DNA of 64,000 bases from Hyaloraphidium curvatum (taxonomy: Eukaryota; Monoblepharomycota; Hyaloraphidiomycetes; Hyaloraphidiales; Hyaloraphidiaceae), in contig JAIVFI010000006.1 of the NCBI GenBank assembly GCA_025558095.1, forward strand, positions 372,001 through 436,000. The letters run 5' to 3'. Each line of letters opens with the position of its first letter. The first letter of the stretch is position 1. Of this stretch, positions 26,965 through 37,353 are shown one piece after another. Both the position numbers and the translations under genes were made by a program. The notes beneath the pieces are model-generated. The model was not told the DNA's origin, searched no databases, and was given only the letters and a program-made list of their open reading frames with translations.

Positions 26965-29900
26965 CTAAGTCATGTACACGACCGCCAGACGGTTGATCTT
27001 GCTGTATACGTCCGCGCTCATCCGCATCTGCATCTGCCCCGCGAACATGACGACGTTGTCCGCCATCATCCGGTACTCGCGTGCCGCCCTCACCCTCGCC
27101 GGGTCCTGGTAGCTGGCCTGGCGCACCGCCTTCCACAGCCTGTACAGGCAGTCCATGGTCGCGAGGATGATCGTGGGCATGTTGCGCTGGATGCTCTCGT
27201 GCAGGTTGCCGACGGCGTCGGCGGCCCGGCGGATGGCCGAAACCTCCTCCGGGGTGGGGTTGGCATCCGCCCGCGACGCCCGGCTGCGCACGTCGAGGGG
27301 GAGGATCCCCAGGTCGATCTGGTTCTGCAGCGCGCTCTCCAGCTTGGCCTCCTCGTAGTCGCGCATGAACTGCAGCAGCGCCACTAGCACCGCGCACGTC
27401 TCGCGCTCCTCGGGCGAGACCCTTGCCGAGATCGTGGGGTTGCCGTCGTAGTAGGCCGTGAGCTCCGCGGCGATCCGGAGCGCCTCCTCGATCGGGGCCG
27501 TGCCCGCGCTGCCGATCGCGTCGCCGAGCGACTGCCGGCCAAACGCCTCGAGGCCGGCATCCAGGCCCACGCCCGAGACCACAAAGTGCCTCTGCGCCAG
27601 GGTCTCGCCCAGGTACCTGTTGATGAGCCGCATGACGGTGTCGTAGTCCTCGGCCAGGTTGTACAGCTGGATGGCGTCGTTGAAGCGCCCGCCGTCCCGC
27701 TCGGCGCGCTCGGCCGCCTTTTTCGTGATGCTCTCAATGAACGCCGCCGAGGTCCTGAGGTTGAGAAGGGGCGCGTACCGCTCCAGGAGCCCCGGCGCCC
27801 GCGTGCCGTCGGGCCTGACACTGCCCAGCAGGGCGAGGAAGTCCCGCGTGTCGAGGACGAGATCGCGCACGTAGCGGTGCGCGAGGGCGTTGTAGGCCGC
27901 GGCGCGGCGCTGCTCGGCTTCGCCGGCGCCCTGGGCCGGCCGGCCGTAGATGCAGATGAGGAAGAGGTAGTGCAGGGCCTTGCCGGGGTCGGAGCGGTAG
28001 AAGGAGCGGGTGTACTGGTGCATGAGGCGGGCAAAGTCGAAGTGGGCGAGGCGGTAAGGGGGCAGCACCGGAGCCTGCGGGCGCGCGGGCTGCCGCGGGA
28101 AGCCGCCGATTACGGGGGTGGTGGGGAAGGCCGAGGGCGGGGGGTCCCGCGACGACGAGTCCGCGACGTCCAGCTCCGAGACGAGGTCCGCGTCCAGCGT
28201 GAGCGGGGTGTCGGGCACGCGCAGCACGCCGGCGTACGCCATGGCGATGGCAAAGTGCACGGCCTCGACCTGGTACGTGTCGATCGAGTACAGGTAGTGC
28301 GCCGCGCGCTCGAACTCGCCGCAGGTGAGCAGCACCATGAACCACATGAGCTGGTTGCCCTGGCTGCCCTGCGGGTTGAAGTACTCCGGGCCGTAGCGCA
28401 GGAACTGCCGCGCCATGTCGCGCATGGTGTAGGACTCGCCGAACGCGTCGGCGGGGTCGGGCAGCTCCTGGAGCAGCACGAGCTGCAGCCACAGGTAGTC
28501 CTCCGTGCCCAGGATGACGAACGGGCCGGGTATCATCTTGCGGTTCAGCTCGCAGCGGCCCAGGATCTTGTACACGGCGAGCTTGAACGGGTCCCCGAGC
28601 TGGTTGCCGTTGACGTCCTGGCCGTTCTTGATCTTGATGCGCTGGTTGTACTCGGCCGCGATCTGGTCGCGCGTGCTGCGGTCCGCCACGCCGTCCGGGT
28701 TGTCCAGCAGGTTGACCCACGACGCGAGGTAGTTGACCAGGTTGCGGTCCTCGTACCGGTCGAAGTCGGCGCGGACCGACTGCGCGAACGCCAGGGCCTC
28801 CCTCGCCTGGCCCATGCGCAGGAGGTAGTACACCATGGCCCACAGCGGCGTGCCCTGGAACTTGCCCGCCGACGCGACGAGCTCCAGCGTCGGCAGCACC
28901 CAGCGGTCGCGCATGCTGAGCATCAGCTTGATGTAGGCGCGCGCCTTGGGCGCGTAGCCGGGGTCCGAGCCGACCTCGGCCTCCCTCCTGTTGGCGTCGA
29001 GCTTGGCCTCGACGATGCGCAGGAACTGGGCCTCGTAGAACTTGCGCGCGCTGGTCGCCAGGCGCCGGCGGAAGGCCGCGGCCTCCGGGGAGGAGAAGGC
29101 CGTGGCCTGCGCGTCGTGGCTCCGCGCGAGCTGCCGCTCGCGGTCCACGGGGCCGAGCAGCTGCGAGAGCAGCTCCCACGACAGCTTGAGGAACGAGTCC
29201 TGCTTGGCGGGCGGCTCCAGGTTCTTGCTGGTCTCGGCTAGGCGCGCGAGCAGGTCGAACTTGGCGCTCTGCAGGCGCGCGTCGTTGAGGGCCTCGACGA
29301 CGGACGAGTACTGGTTCATCTTGGTGAAGAGCTGCACGCCGCCTGGAACGCGTGCTAGGAGTCAGGATTGCTTGGATAGCGTGGGAACAGACACTCGCCT
29401 GCCTGCGTGCCCTCGAGCAGCTGCTGGCCCGCCGACGGGACGGGGCCCGAAACGGCGGCGCGCGGGCTCGTCGGGCTCGCGGGATACGCGCCGGGCGCGG
29501 TCGCCGTGCTCGTGCGGATGGCGACCTGGTTCCTCGGCGTGCCTGGCCAGGGAGGTCAGACGTTGTCGCCGGGCTAGAGGCGGACACGCACCCGACGCGG
29601 TGCGAGCCAGCCCCGGCCCACCATCGGGCCTAGCGGCGGCGACGGCCATGGACGACGGCGGCCTGTGCTGGCCCAGGTCCTCGAAGATGCGCTGCTTCGC
29701 GTGCTCCCAGGCGCGGTACATGCCGCGGGTGGCCAGGTCGTCCAGCTCATCCCACGTGCGAGCCTTCTGCGCGTCCAGCGCGGCCATGACGGCGTCGTTG
29801 TGGCGCCGCTCGAGGAACTGCTCGAGGTCGCCCTCGGACACGGGCGGCACGCTCCTGAATGTGCGGTCGAGGTCGACGCCGCCCAGCGCGAGCAGAACGC

Positions 29901-30123
29901 GGTCGGGGTCGAAGTCGCGCTTCGCGAGCATGAACTGCGCGCGCGAGTCGAGCTGCGGCGCGCCGTCGCGCGCGGCCTTCGAGGCGAGGCGCCGCGACAC
30001 GGCGGCGATCTCGGCGAGGTCGCGCTCGAGCACGGGCAGCCCGCCCGGCCCCGCGTGCGCCGTCAGCTCGCGCGACGCGGCCAGCAGCGCGGACAGCCCG
30101 CCGGCGGCGCCCCCGGCCGCCAT
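26965..30123 (-). CDS. NIC96: Nucleoporin NIC96/NUP93
   Basis: NIC96 is a linker nucleoporin of the nuclear pore inner ring. The start is MAAGGAAGGLSALLAASREL at 30123. The N-terminal part carries ERDLAEIAAVSRRLASKAAR, FMLAKRDFDPDRVLLALGGV and the 'TF' element DLDRTFRSVPPVSEGDLEQF. After an intron (about 29340-29660) comes the alpha-solenoid: MNQYSSVVEALNDARLQSAK, WAMVYYLLRMGQAREALAFA, CGEFERAAHYLYSIDTYQVE, AIQLYNLAEDYDTVMRLINR, ending INRLAVVYMT at 26965. The whole is roughly 900-960 residues, close to the usual family size. GC content is higher than in neighbours, which creates long spurious ORFs on the other strand. Confidence 0.92.
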
Positions 30124-30360
30124 TCTAACGCGTCCAGCCGCACAGTTGAGGAGAACGGTGAAGTCCCTTGGGCCCACAGTCCCGCCCAACCAAATGGCCC
30201 ACTCCTGGCTGTGAGGCCGCAGCCAGCGGCGGACGGTGCTCGGCCGGTGTTCGCGCGTGCTGCCGCAGCCGGCCTCGGGTACACCCGCCCCCCTGTGCGC
30301 CTCGACCCCCGCAGCCCCCCCTCCCCCTCCCACCCGCTCCCCCCCTTCCCCACACCCGCA
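30124..30360. promoter_or_regulatory. Bidirectional promoter NIC96/RTT107 with C-rich pyrimidine tract
   Basis: 237 bp separate the two divergent start codons. The half nearest the plus-strand gene is an almost pure pyrimidine tract (about 30300-30357, runs of C interrupted by T and a few A/G) directly before the ATG at 30361. Such C/T tracts are common in fungal core promoters and 5'UTRs. The tract could also adopt i-motif/G4-type structure on the opposite strand. Confidence 0.45.
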
Positions 30361-33343
30361 ATGCTGTTCAAGGGCGTGGTGTACTGGCTGTCGCCGAACC
30401 TCGGCGTGTCGCGCTACACCGCGCTGGCCGACCTGCTCGACCGCCACGGCGCGCGGCCCGCGGACGAGGGCGCGCCGGACTACAGGTCAGACGCGTCGCT
30501 GCTGGTGCGCGCGCGCGCCTTCGAGGTCGACGCTGCAAGGGTCACGCACGTCGTGACGCCCGACACGGACTTTCCCGCCTACGTCTCGCTGCTGAACAAC
30601 CCCGACGTGGCCATCGTCACGCCGCAGTGGGTCGAGCGCGCCGCCAAGAACGGCTTCCTCCACGAGTGCGTCGGCGCATTCGCTGCGAATCAGAACGTCT
30701 TGCACTCACCATTCCCGGCAGCCCGCATTTCTACTCGCCGAACCCGGAAAAGTACTTTTCCGGCGTCGTCGTCACCACCACCGGCGGCATCTCCTCCAAG
30801 GACCGCGACGCCATCTTTGCCAGCGTCGAAGCCTTTGGCGGCCAGACCCGCAAGCCCCTCACCAAGGACGTCACGCACCTGGTGACGCTGCAGCCGTCGG
30901 GGGACAAGTACAAGGCGGCGATGGACAATGCGGAGCTGGGGATCGTGGTGGTGCTGCCAAACTACTTTGTCGACTGCTCGCGCGTGCGCAAGCTGCTGGA
31001 CCCGGACCTGTACCGATTCCCGGACCCGCCCGTGCTGCACCCGGACCCGAAGCGGTACATCAAGGTGGCGGAAGTGGTGGAGGGTGGGCCTTTTTCCTTG
31101 TCCGTCGCTCCCGCCGCTGACCATGCACGCAGACGCGGCCGTCCAGGGCATGCCGGTCGCGAGCCGGTTCCTGCAGGGGGTGCGCTTCTTCTTCGATGCG
31201 CCGTCGGTGCCGCGCTTCTACCAGGACAAGCTGGCGCGGGCGGGGGCGACGATCGCCCAGGAATACAGCACCGACGGCGTCGACGTGGTCATCCTCACCG
31301 ACACCGGCTCGCATTACTTCCACCGGGTAGGTCGTTCGCTTACCGCTCGGCCGATTGCCTGATCCGTCTCGCGCCAGGCCGAGGAGGAGGGCAAGATCGT
31401 CGCCTCGGGCGAATGGCTGAAGGACATCTTCATCGCCGAACGCATGCTCCCGTCGAAAGGGCGGCTGCTGCACTATCCCCCGCCACCTTCCCAAATGGTC
31501 CCCGACGCGGCCCGGGAAATGGTCATCTCCATCACCAACTACTCGGGCCGCGCGCGCGAGGACCTGCGCCGCATGATCGGCGCCATCGGCGCGACCTACA
31601 CCCCGACCATGACGCCAAACAACACGCATCTCATCTGCGCGGTGCCGGCGGGCGCCAAGTTTCAGAAGGCCGGCGTGTGGGACGTGGCCACGGTGAACCA
31701 CCTCTGGCTCGAGGAGAGCTACCAGCAGTGGAAGCTTCAGGCGGTCACCAAGCCGCAGTACCAGGCCTACCCCGAGGGCCTCGCCGAGACGGTCGGCGAC
31801 TCGCCGATGCCGCAGGAGGTCGTCAACCGCTTCCTGGACCTCGCCCGGGGCGCCTCCTCCTCCGCCTTCATACCCCCGGAATCGCAGCCCGGGGTCGCAA
31901 GCACCCAGCTTCTCTCGCTCGCGCGGTCCTCCCCGACCAAGATCCCGAGCCAGCCCCGCTCGCGGCCCCCTGCGAGCAGCCAGCCCCCGCCGCGGGACGA
32001 GGCCGCGGGCGACGCCGCGCCGGACGAGGAGAACGTGCCGGTGCCGGTGATCCACGTGTCGATCCCGGACTCGGGGCGGCCGCCAACGCAGCCCCCCGCG
32101 GACTCGCAGTCGCCCCCGCAGAGGCAGAGGGACAAACAGTCCCTGCCGGCGGACGGCGTGCTGGTGCCTGCGAGCGGCCAGCAGTCGGCGCCCAGGGACT
32201 CGCAGGCCGCGCGGAGGGAGTCGCTGGCGTCGGCGCCGAGGGAGTCGCAGCCCGCCGCGCGCGAGTCGCAGCCGGTCCCGCGCAGGGAGTCGCAGCCGGC
32301 TTCGCCGTCGTTTGCCGAGCCCGTGGGCGCCGCGCGGCAGGCATCGAACGCGGGGTCGCAAGCCTCCCCGACGGCGGCCGGCGAGCCGGCGCGCAAGACG
32401 TCCCGCAAGCGCCGCCTGGTCGACGCCTCGGACCTGGGATCTGAGTCGAGCAGGCGGAAGAGCAGGGGGAGGGCCGCAAGCGGCAGCCCGGAGCCGATTG
32501 ACGTGGGGCAGTACGAGAACGTGAACCCCGCGAGCGCGAGGAAGGGCCGGCAGGTGGCGATCGCGTTCACGGGCATCAAGCCCACGGACAAGGAGGCCAA
32601 GGTCGGCGTTGCTCGGAGCTGGCATTGTCGATGCGATTGCTGAAGACCGTGTCGCAGGGCATTCGGGCGCTCGGGGGAACGGTGGTCGATCAGATGACCG
32701 AGGCGACGCACTTGCTCACGACCAGGGTCACGAGAACGGAGAAGTTCCTGATGGCCGTCGGTGGAGGTCTCCACATCCTGGATCGCTCGTGGCTCGATTC
32801 TTCGCTGCAGGCTGGAATGTTCCTCGGTGAGTGTCCGTTGTGGATGGGGACGATTGGCCCTCGCTGACCGCGTCTCCGGCTCAAGACGAATCATTGTATC
32901 CGCTGCGGGATCCCGACTCGGAGAGGCAGCACAAGTACAACCTCCAAGAGTCGTTGAGGCGTGCGCGGACAACCAAGCTGCTGCAGGGGCGGACCGTCTA
33001 CATGACGCCCAACAGCAAACCAGAGGTCGAAACGATGAGGCACATCGTCGAGGCCAACGGCGGCAAGGTGAGCTCTAAAGCCGCATCGTTTGGACGCAGC
33101 GTTGACGCGGTGCTGCAGTTTGTGGTCCTCACGATGCGGAAAGCCCGCGACGTTTCAACAGCCGGCGCCATCGTCCTGTCGTGCCCGGAGGACAGCGCCT
33201 ACTTCCCCGAGTTCGTCGACCAGGGAGTCGAGGTCTATTCCACGGAGTACATCCTCAGCGGCGTGCTCCGACAGGAGCTGCCCGTGGACGAGTTTGTGCA
33301 GGACATGGGGACCGGGCGAAGTCGGATCACGGTCAGCAGGTAG
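30361..33343 (+). CDS. Multi-BRCT DNA damage protein (RTT107/BRC1-like)
   Basis: This is a scaffold of the genome-stability type that binds phosphorylated partners at stalled forks. The start is MLFKGVVYWLSPNLGVSRYT at 30361. BRCT repeats, in order: residues 1-100 (HVVTPDTDFPAYVSLLNNPD, then VAIVTPQWVERAAKNGFLH); a second, after an intron at about 30665-30720 (YFSGVVVTTTGGISSKDRDA, then TKDVTHLVTL); a third (PVASRFLQGVRFFFDAPSVP); a fourth (REMVISITNYSGRAREDLRR, then NTHLICAVPAG). Then comes a roughly 250-residue Ser/Pro/Gln-rich linker with about ten SQ/TQ motifs, and two C-terminal BRCTs (IRALGGTVVDQMTEATHLLT; GRTVYMTPNSKPEVETMRHI) ending RSRITVSR at 33343. Several introns are implied. Six-BRCT order with a long linker matches RTT107/BRC1; PTIP-type proteins are the alternative. 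Confidence 0.85.
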
Positions 33344-33442
33344 ATGATGCTTGGCTATGTACATGTCCTGGCGCAAATGCATCAGCATCTCTGCGAGATG
33401 CGCCTCAAGAGGTCCCAAGATCTATGGCACGGTGATGGTCGT

Positions 33443-34607
33443 TCAAGCCTTCGGAACCAGATCGATCCGCGGAATCATTCCTTCCTTGTCCGCCCGCGCC
33501 CCAGGCTCATGTCGGGCCTCCAACTCGACCTTGACCGGGATGCGGAGATCCTCAGTCTTTGCTACCAGCCGATCGGAGAGGTGGTGGTTGACGTCGCGGT
33601 GGTTGGCCTCATCGGCGCGAACAGCGAGCACGACGTCGCGAAGCGTCGCGTCCTCCTTCAGATGCCAGTACTCCTTGGCGATGTCGGGCGCGGGCACGTT
33701 CTTGAGCTTCCCCTCGTCGATCGCGCGCAGCATGTGCGTGTAGCTCACGACGGCTTCTTCCTCGAGGTAGCCGACGAAACGGTGGGCCGTGCGAGGGGCG
33801 ACAAGATACAAGCTGAAGAATGCGTTCCAGAAAGCGCCCTGCGCGAAGAGAACGAGCAGCCTTTCCCACGCTGCCGGCTGGATAAGGCTCATCCAGGTCA
33901 GGAGGTGCATGCGCTCGTTCTCCGCTTCGTGCAGCAAGTGGGTGATCCACCCGCCGTCCCGCTGCATCCTCCGCAACGATGTGAGGTGCCGGAGAGAACC
34001 CGCAACTTGACCAGGCACTGCTGCGACGGTTTCGAGCATGACGCCTGGAAGAGGAGGCGGGATGGACGAGCAGCACAAAGGAAGCGCTCAGATCACGGGC
34101 GAACAAGTAATAGAATCAAAACGTACCTCTTGCGATGTAGCGGTCGCGGAAGAACGAATCGGCCAGCACCCGCAGGAACCGGACGAGCCCGTAGGCGACC
34201 CGGTCGCCGATTGTGGTTGGAACACGGTGGAGCCCGATCCCGACGTCCCAGTTCTCGATCTCCCGGCCAGAGACAGGCTGCGCTCGCAGATATTCCTTCA
34301 GCATCGGCTTCGGGTGGACTATCTCCAGGCTCGTGAGCACGTGCCGGCGGGGAGCGTTGCGGAGGACGTCGGGGTCGAGAGGGAGCGGGGCATGGCCCTC
34401 GGCGGCGCGGTCCGCAGGCGGAGCGCTGGAAGACGCTTGGGCCGAAGCGGAGAAGGAGCGTGCAGGGAGGTGCGGGGTCGCGGGAGCATGGAGCCTCTGT
34501 CGGGCGAGAGCGATGGTCGCGAGCGGTGCGCCCGAGCGTCCGAGGGCTGCCAACGGGCCTAGCGGGGCCAGCGAGGGCGAACAGAAGAGCGGCAATGTGT
34601 TGAGCAT
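33443..34607 (-). CDS. AOX1: Mitochondrial alternative oxidase
   Basis: AOX is a di-iron ubiquinol oxidase of the inner mitochondrial membrane that bypasses complexes III and IV. The start [20 protein letters not shown] is at 34607, and the N-terminus is basic and Ser/Ala-rich, as expected for import. After [20 protein letters not shown] and [16 protein letters not shown], one intron (about 34045-34121) leads into the core: [30 protein letters not shown] and [19 protein letters not shown]. These carry the conserved Glu and His iron ligands. The protein ends [10 protein letters not shown] at 33443, converging with RTT107 100 bp away. Confidence 0.95.
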
Positions 34608-34775
34608 TGGGGATTGTGTGTAAGATGGCAGGAACCCGGGATTTGCGGGACCCGGAGTTTTGGCCTCGGAGGCCGGGCGGAGGCTGACTGATTCTTCCGC
34701 CCACCCGCACGCGGCCGACTCCGGCCGCATCTCCGAAAGAAGAAGAAAATTCAATCAAATGCATCAGAAACAACA

Positions 34776-36552
34776 TCAAGATATCCGGAACTCGGCCCCA
34801 GACTCGACCATCCGCCTCCACTCGTCCCTGTTCGCCCTCACCCGCCCCACGAGGTCAGACGCCTTTGGCAGCACCTTCTCCTGCAGCTCGTAGATCGGGA
34901 GCACGACGCTGTCGAGGAACTCGACCTGCATCGCCGGGATCTGCCCCTCCTTGTCCGCGTCCATGTTCCAGTTGTCTATCGTCCCCACAACCTTCTTGAT
35001 CCCCTGCGAAAGCAAAATGTTAGTCATGGTACCCGATCCACGCAGCTTCACGGGCCCACTGCGCCCTCAAGGAAGAACTCCTGGTACACGAGCGCGGTCG
35101 TCTTCCGCGCGCTCGGGAACGGCTTGTACGAGCTGCTGAGATCGCAGGCGTTCAAGATCAGGCCTCTGAGGGCGGAGCGCAAGTCGTGGCCGGGTCCGAT
35201 CGGGAACGGTTGAGTCGCAGGGTCGAACGAGTCCAGCGCTTCCTTGAGCGCCGCGCGGTTGGAGAAAAAGACGGCCAGGTCCGTGGCGACGATGCTCTCC
35301 TTCACAATGCGGATGGCGCGCTGGTAGCTCTCGCTCGGAAGGCGCTGGAAAACGTCGTGCCCTTCGGATGACAGGACTGCGGAAATCAATGTCAGCATGC
35401 AACAAGACGAGAGAAGTCATCCCGTCGCCCACTCTTGATCGCAAAGTTGGCGTGCAACAGTTCCATAGTAGACCTCGTAAAGAGCGAAAACAGAGGGGTC
35501 TGCGCGATCCGCTGGTAGGCGTTCGATTGCCCTCGATGATCCAAATCGTGGCAAATGCAGGCAACCAGCATGGAAAACACCTCGACGTCGTCGAAGACGG
35601 AGCCCAGCTCGAAGCGCTTGGCCAGGATGTAAAGGCCGTGAGTGACGGCGGCGCCATGCGCGAAACAGTGATACGGGACATCGCTCCTCTGACGGTAGTT
35701 CCTTCCAACGGTGAAAAGGAACTGCACGAACACCCTCGCATCACCCGGTTCCACGAGCCCGAGATCGTGAAACATCCGGAAGACGGCGCAGACGAGGTCA
35801 TGGTCATCCATTGCATGCGGATCCCAGTCAACATCGTCGATGCCCAGAGGATCCGGCTCCGCGGTGATTCGGGGAAGCTCCTCCTCCATAAATCTGTCCA
35901 CGAGTGCAGTGGGAGCCCGGAGATGGTAACTCATCACTTCGAGGAGGATCGAGAGATGGTTTTTGGTCTTGGTGACCTTGGAGATGAGCAGGGACTTGTC
36001 GAGCGCCAGCGAGGCGAAGAGGGCAAAGGCACCGGCGGTTTCGACGTCCGCCGCAGAAAAGGGGACGACGGAGCCCGAGTCCAGCTTGTTTAGGAAGGAG
36101 ATGACGGCCAGGGGTTTCCGTTCCGGGCCAGGACTGAACAGCGGGATCACAAGGAGAGATTTCGTGGTGTAAGACAATATCCTGTCCACTTCGGCGTTCC
36201 AACGGCTGTCTTCGCTGGCGTCTGGAACGTTCAGCACCTCTCCGTTCGTCAGGGCGTGGCCAGAGAGGGAGGTCAACGGGATCTTGATGTCCCGGAAGGG
36301 TTGGCCTTCGTTTTCGTGGGAAACGGCGTACGGGGCCAAGGTTCGGCTCGACTCGTCGTACATGAGCAGCGACACGCGGTCGCAGCCGAGCAGGTCGCGG
36401 GCCTCATGGAGGATGGTCCTTGCCAGGGCGGCAAAGTCGTCCGTACACGCAAAGAGCTCCCCGGCGATTTTGAGCATGGAGGCCTGCAGCGACGCCGGCT
36501 GCGACTGCGCGCCGTCGGAGGTGACCGCCGCTGGGGCTACGACGCCGTCCAT
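34776..36552 (-). CDS. GAF-domain class I cyclic-nucleotide phosphodiesterase
   Basis: It is predicted to hydrolyse cAMP and/or cGMP, with allosteric nucleotide binding through its GAF domain. The start is MDGVVAPAAVTSDGAQSQPA at 36552. The GAF domain spans residues about 30-190 (LLGCDRVSLLMYDESSRTLA; SLSGHALTNGEVLNVPDASE; SLLVIPLFSP; AVISFLNKLDSGSVVPFSAA). The catalytic domain follows: VPYHCFAHGAAVTHGLYIL, CICHDLDHRGQSNAYQ (the HDxDH metal motif), STMELLHANFAI, ATDLAVFFSNRAALKEAL, LILNACDLSSSYKPFPSA, and the QEFFLEG end. Introns lie near 35399 and 35050. Two positions usually occupied by histidine (ENHH-type and ATDLxxHF-type motifs) read Leu and Phe here. GAF-PDEs are typical of animals and zoosporic fungi, not of ascomycetes or basidiomycetes. 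Confidence 0.88.
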
Positions 36553-37009
36553 TGTCGACTCCGTGTCCGACAGCGTTGGGCTCTCTCACGCTCGCTCACA
36601 AGCAAGCACCGTACCAGCCGGGCGCGAGCGCACGGAGTTAGGTTAACTGCCGTGCTGGCCCGCGCCGTTCCGGCGACAAGCGCGCCCTGCTCAGGCCACG
36701 GAAACCAGGGGTTGCGCCGGGTGTGTGGTCTAAGAGACATGACGTGGCACCCGCGCTAGGGCACCCCGTCGCATGGCAGGCAGGGAGACTGTCTTTCACG
36801 TCGAAGACCTCTCTTCGATTCCGTAGCATTCTGAAAACGCTGGGACCCTAAAGTGGATTCCACTGGCTGGCTGGAGGAGATCGGCCTGATGCCGCTGCCA
36901 ACCGTTGGGCACATGAATCGCGCCGGATCTCGGCAGATCCTGGCGGATGATAACTCTTGATCGTCGTTCGCGTCGAAGCGGATTCGCAGTCCTCGATGCC
37001 TGGGTGTTG
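36553..37009. other. Upstream region of the PDE gene, no gene seen
   Basis: About 460 bp lie between the PDE start codon and the left target-site duplication of the hAT element. Short open frames exist but none carries a recognisable motif. It is presumed to hold the PDE promoter. The hAT insertion at 37018 may have displaced upstream elements of this gene or of COA8 on the other side. Confidence 0.4.
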
Positions 37010-37017
37010 GCTGGGGG
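37010..37017. repeat. Left target-site duplication of hAT element (GCTGGGGG)
   Basis: The 8 bases directly before the left TIR are identical to 39884-39891 directly after the right TIR. This marks the insertion point between the PDE promoter and COA8. Confidence 0.93.
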
Positions 37018-37041
37018 TAGGGTGCCTGGCACCAAAAAGTT

Positions 37042-37098
37042 GGGCATGCCCAAAGTGGGCATGCCCATGGGCATGCCCATGGCATGCCCATGGGCACC
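37042..37098. repeat. hAT left subterminal palindromic repeats
   Basis: The palindrome GGGCATGCCC occurs at 37042-37051, 37057-37066 and 37069-37078, with a truncated copy at 37082-37088. A longer palindromic word, TGCCCATGGGCACC, lies at 37085-37098. Clustered subterminal repeats are usual transposase-binding sites in hAT elements; that role is inferred here. Confidence 0.7.
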
Positions 37099-37353
37099 AA
37101 TTGCGGATGCGCTGCCCACCGGGTGCCCAACAGCGAGCCCGTCGAGCGGGCAGGGGAGCCGGCCTAAGGGGTCAGGAGCCAGGGCCAGGACGCGGAATCT
37201 ATCGCTCACGCCAAGCAAACGTGGATGAATTGATATAGTGATTCAATGAAATCATTCATCCGTAGAGCGGTCTCCGTTCCTTTTCTGCGAGGGTGTCGCG
37301 GTCGGCGGGTGGGGGGTTCGTCGCGAGTTCACCGGCTTTGCGAAGTCCTGAAC

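Noticed and set aside
27586-29241. 551-codon plus-strand ORF opposite NIC96
   Set aside because: It mirrors the GC-rich NIC96 coding strand, has a repetitive Val/Glu/Arg composition and no domain. NIC96 on the other strand is well supported.
27734-29587. 617-codon minus-strand ORF in a second frame of NIC96
   Set aside because: Arg/Pro/Ala-rich out-of-frame shadow of NIC96 caused by high GC at third positions.
31060-32625. 521-codon minus-strand ORF opposite RTT107
   Set aside because: Arg/Leu/Ala-rich reverse shadow of the Ser/Pro linker and BRCT exons.
36796-37238. ORFs of about 90-140 codons rich in Gly/Met/Pro near 37.0 kb
   Set aside because: They are translations of the hAT subterminal GGGCATGCCC repeats, not genes.
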